The notes below the pieces were generated by a model, which saw only the letters and a program-made list of their open reading frames with translations, did not search any database and had not been told where the DNA came from. From an uncultured Lachnospiraceae bacterium (GTDB lineage: Bacteria; Bacillota; Clostridia; Lachnospirales; Lachnospiraceae), in contig CACZQT010000018.1 of assembly GCA_902783295.1 (NCBI GenBank), positions 1 through 6,306 of the forward strand: 6,306 nucleotides of DNA. Direction: 5' to 3'. Positions 5,582-6,306 of this stretch are shown piece after piece; positions within the stretch are counted from its first letter, which is position 1; each line of letters opens with the position of its first letter. Position numbers and translations under genes: made by a program.

Positions 5582-6306
5582 TTCCCCAGAAGTTTGTCTG
5601 AGCAGATATCCCGGTATGTCAGGAAGCTGCTTTCCCGGTACATTTCTTCGATCTCTTCATCTGACATCTTCAGAAATGCCCCATAGCATTCTTTCAACTC
5701 TGTCAGATAGCGCTGCCACTCCGTCGGATCGATGAAGGGATTTTCCTCCCCCCGGAGCTGGCGTTCATGCTTCTCATAGGTGTCGTTGTGGAAAGGATGG
5801 TTCCCCAGCATGATATCCACTTCTTCCGCCCACACCTTATCGATAGAATCACTGAAGGTCTTCTGCATGCTGAGCGGCAGCCCGGCAGCTTCCAGTTTGC
5901 TCTTTGCCATCGTCACGAAACCGGCTCCGCCGTAAATGCCCACCTTCCTGCTTTCTGTACCATCGTAAGCGGTCCAGAAATGGGACATTACGCCGATGGT
6001 ATGACCCGGGGTCAGCACGCAGCGGATCTTCGTATTCCCCAGTTCAACCACATCGCCGTCTTCCAGCAGCACATCCGGTTCAAAGCATTCATCGGCGTGT
6101 GACGGCCATCTGTTATTCATTTTCTCAAAAACATCCGGATGATGCAGCATATCCTCGCCGTCTACCCGTCCGATAAAAGTTTTCGCTCCGGTCAGATGGA
6201 CCAGCGCCCGTACTGCGCCATAGTGGTCCGGATGCGCGTGAGACACCACGATATACTTAATATCCCGCAGCTGAAAGCCCAGGCGGTATACGTTGTCAAT
6301 CAGGTA
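5572..6306 (-). CDS. MBL-fold metallo-hydrolase, N-terminus outside window
   Basis: The last 244 residues are visible. The reading frame stays open to base 6306, so a GTG at 6249 would be an internal codon, not the start. Fragment numbering: YLIDNVYRLGFQLRDIKYI is followed by the zinc motif H23-A-H25-P-D27-H28, then TPGHT with H102, and GNHPFHND with H170. These are the ligand positions expected for a binuclear-zinc hydrolase of the metallo-beta-lactamase superfamily, closest in layout to subclass B3-like proteins. That resemblance does not imply beta-lactamase activity; most such clostridial proteins are of unknown substrate. A tail of about 70 residues after the last ligand, including NPFIDPTEW and an acidic helix (SDEEIEEMYRESS), probably covers the active site. 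Any signal peptide would be outside the window. The esterase gene lies downstream; the two may be co-transcribed. Confidence 0.93.
   Translation of the reverse strand, partial: YLIDNVYRLGFQLRDIKYIVVSHAHPDHYGAVRALVHLTGAKTFIGRVDGEDMLHHPDVFEKMNNRWPSHADECFEPDVLLEDGDVVELGNTKIRCVLTPGHTIGVMSHFWTAYDGTESRKVGIYGGAGFVTMAKSKLEAAGLPLSMQKTFSDSIDKVWAEEVDIMLGNHPFHNDTYEKHERQLRGEENPFIDPTEWQRYLTELKECYGAFLKMSDEEIEEMYRESSFLTYRDICSDKLLGNGK

Noticed and set aside
5572..6306. Antibiotic-resistance metallo-beta-lactamase
   Set aside because: The zinc motif is present, but it is common to the whole MBL superfamily; the C-terminal tail and missing N-terminus give no support for beta-lactam hydrolysis.

Overview
The window holds six protein genes, all on the minus strand, so transcription runs from high to low coordinates. 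Two are cut by the window edges. No RNA genes, CRISPR arrays, transposases, integrases or phage genes were seen, and no gene-free stretch exceeds about 160 bases. Base composition looks balanced to moderately GC-rich. Strong AGGAGG-type ribosome sites, sigma-A-like promoters and the family mix (AEC transporters, a YARHG protein, a secreted transglutaminase-like protein) suggest a Firmicutes member, probably an uncultured gut-type Clostridia. That placement is an inference from style and was not checked against any database.

Layout in transcription order. (1) 6306-5572: an MBL-fold metallo-hydrolase whose N-terminus lies outside the window, with a 17-bp direct repeat at its stop codon. (2) 5452-4010: a type-B carboxylesterase with a visible Ser-Glu-His triad, ending at a perfect 11-bp hairpin. 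(3) 3917-3003: an AEC (auxin efflux carrier) family transporter with a very strong ribosome site. (4) A good sigma-A promoter (2970-2942) and a structured leader, followed by a second, divergent AEC transporter (2846-1917). (5) 22 bases later, a secreted transglutaminase-like protein (1894-962), probably in the same operon, whose stop codon lies in the foot of a large hairpin. (6) An extended -10 promoter and a second leader hairpin, followed by a secreted YARHG-domain protein (834-1) that runs off the window.

The genes do not form an obvious pathway. The first half is hydrolases that may act on small acidic or ester substrates. AEC proteins are known or predicted carriers of organic anions, so a link between hydrolysis and export or uptake of carboxylates is possible but only an inference. 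The last two genes make exported, cell-envelope-type proteins.

The least ordinary material is between the genes. Three strong hairpins with GAGACA-type arms sit at successive gene junctions and look like members of one dispersed, REP-like hairpin family. Two of the leaders carry hairpins between promoter and start codon. I found no convincing new defence, mobile or RNA system here.
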